Part shown: positions 63,923 through 64,000 of the stretch, piece by piece | Layout: every line of letters starts with the position of its first letter | Numbering within the stretch: position 1 is the stretch's first letter | NCBI RefSeq assembly: GCF_004214935.1 | Contig: NZ_SFCC01000005.1 | Span: 124,001-188,000 of the forward strand | Direction of reading: 5' to 3' | Source: Amycolatopsis suaedae | GTDB lineage: Bacteria; Actinomycetota; Actinomycetes; Mycobacteriales; Pseudonocardiaceae | DNA length: 64,000 bases | The notes under the pieces: generated by a model | The model's input: the letters and a program-made list of their open reading frames with translations, nothing else | Database searches by the model: none | What the model was told of the DNA's origin: nothing | Position numbers and translations under genes: made by a program

Positions 63923-64000
63923 CTACGGCCGGGTGGCCAGGGTGGCGACCTCGTGGTCGGTCAGCGCCCGGTCGAACAGCCGGACGTCGTCGACCGCGCC
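63923..64000 (-). CDS. C-terminal end of a LamG/concanavalin-like domain protein, partial
   Basis: The last 25 codons of a minus-strand gene that continues beyond the window: AVDDVRLFDRALTDHEVATL, then ATRP and a TAG at 63925-63923. The pattern D-D-V-R-x-F-x-R-A-L-T-x-x-E-V is the typical end of LamG-type jelly-roll domains, often attached to secreted arabinofuranosidases and related glycosidases. It is directly upstream of the furanose importer on the same strand, so it probably encodes the secreted enzyme that supplies its sugar. Confidence 0.72.
   Translation of the reverse strand, partial: GAVDDVRLFDRALTDHEVATLATRP

Overview
The window is very GC-rich DNA with GTG/TTG starts, gene overlaps of the ATGA/GTGA kind and almost every base coding. 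It carries an SsgA-like sporulation protein, family 2B encapsulin shells, an MsiK-type sugar ATPase, a DUF222-HNH protein and many ROK/TetR/MarR/SARP-type regulators. Together these point to a filamentous actinomycete, most likely Pseudonocardiaceae (Amycolatopsis-like). The family assignment is inference from gene content and repeat style, not from a search.

Layout. 1-2408: end of a peptide-type ABC ATPase and a beta-lactamase-fold hydrolase. 2485-10411 (minus): a sugar operon with ROK regulator, binding lipoprotein, two permeases, GH4 glycosidase, BadF-type sugar kinase and MsiK/UgpC-like ATPase. 10576-16582 (plus): a secreted protein, a GH36 alpha-galactosidase and a second sugar importer without an ATPase. 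16583-17040: a repeat-rich spacer. 17041-20731: ECF sigma/anti-sigma pair, SsgA-like protein, a cell-surface protein and a membrane protein.

21504-27438 is the most distinctive locus. Two tandem encapsulin shell proteins with inserted cyclic-nucleotide-binding-like domains are followed without gaps by a polyprenyl diphosphate synthase, IspH and IspG. This reads as a compartmentalised isoprenoid operon: the last two MEP-pathway enzymes make IPP/DMAPP, the synthase elongates them, and the shells may enclose the synthase. Two unrecognised genes follow (27586-31082); the first is interrupted by an in-frame amber codon.

31098-41226: two aminoglycoside-phosphotransferase-fold kinases around an HNH-DUF222 protein, a J-domain/NERD fusion, DUF3140, cytochrome oxidase subunit I, a STAS protein, a DUF4383 protein, a type II NADH dehydrogenase behind a SigB-like promoter, an NmrA-like protein and a small secreted protein. 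41301-45902: a MarR regulator with its DMT exporter, diverging from a third sugar importer that has a good sigma-70 promoter and a LacI-type operator. 45979-58524: imine-reductase-like enzyme, AfsR-like regulator, GlxA-type AraC regulator, flavodoxin-fold oxidoreductase, GntR-TetR chimera with a divergent C45-type hydrolase, two membrane proteins, thioesterase with divergent TetR, and an ABC exporter. 58772-64000: an Asp23 protein and a YtfQRT/YjfF-like furanose importer whose second permease is frameshifted, next to the end of a LamG-type protein.

A family of long inverted repeats built on GTGAAGGCCACCTTCA sits at four convergent gene junctions and probably forms bidirectional terminators. 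No tRNA, rRNA, CRISPR array, insertion sequence or phage integrase was recognised.
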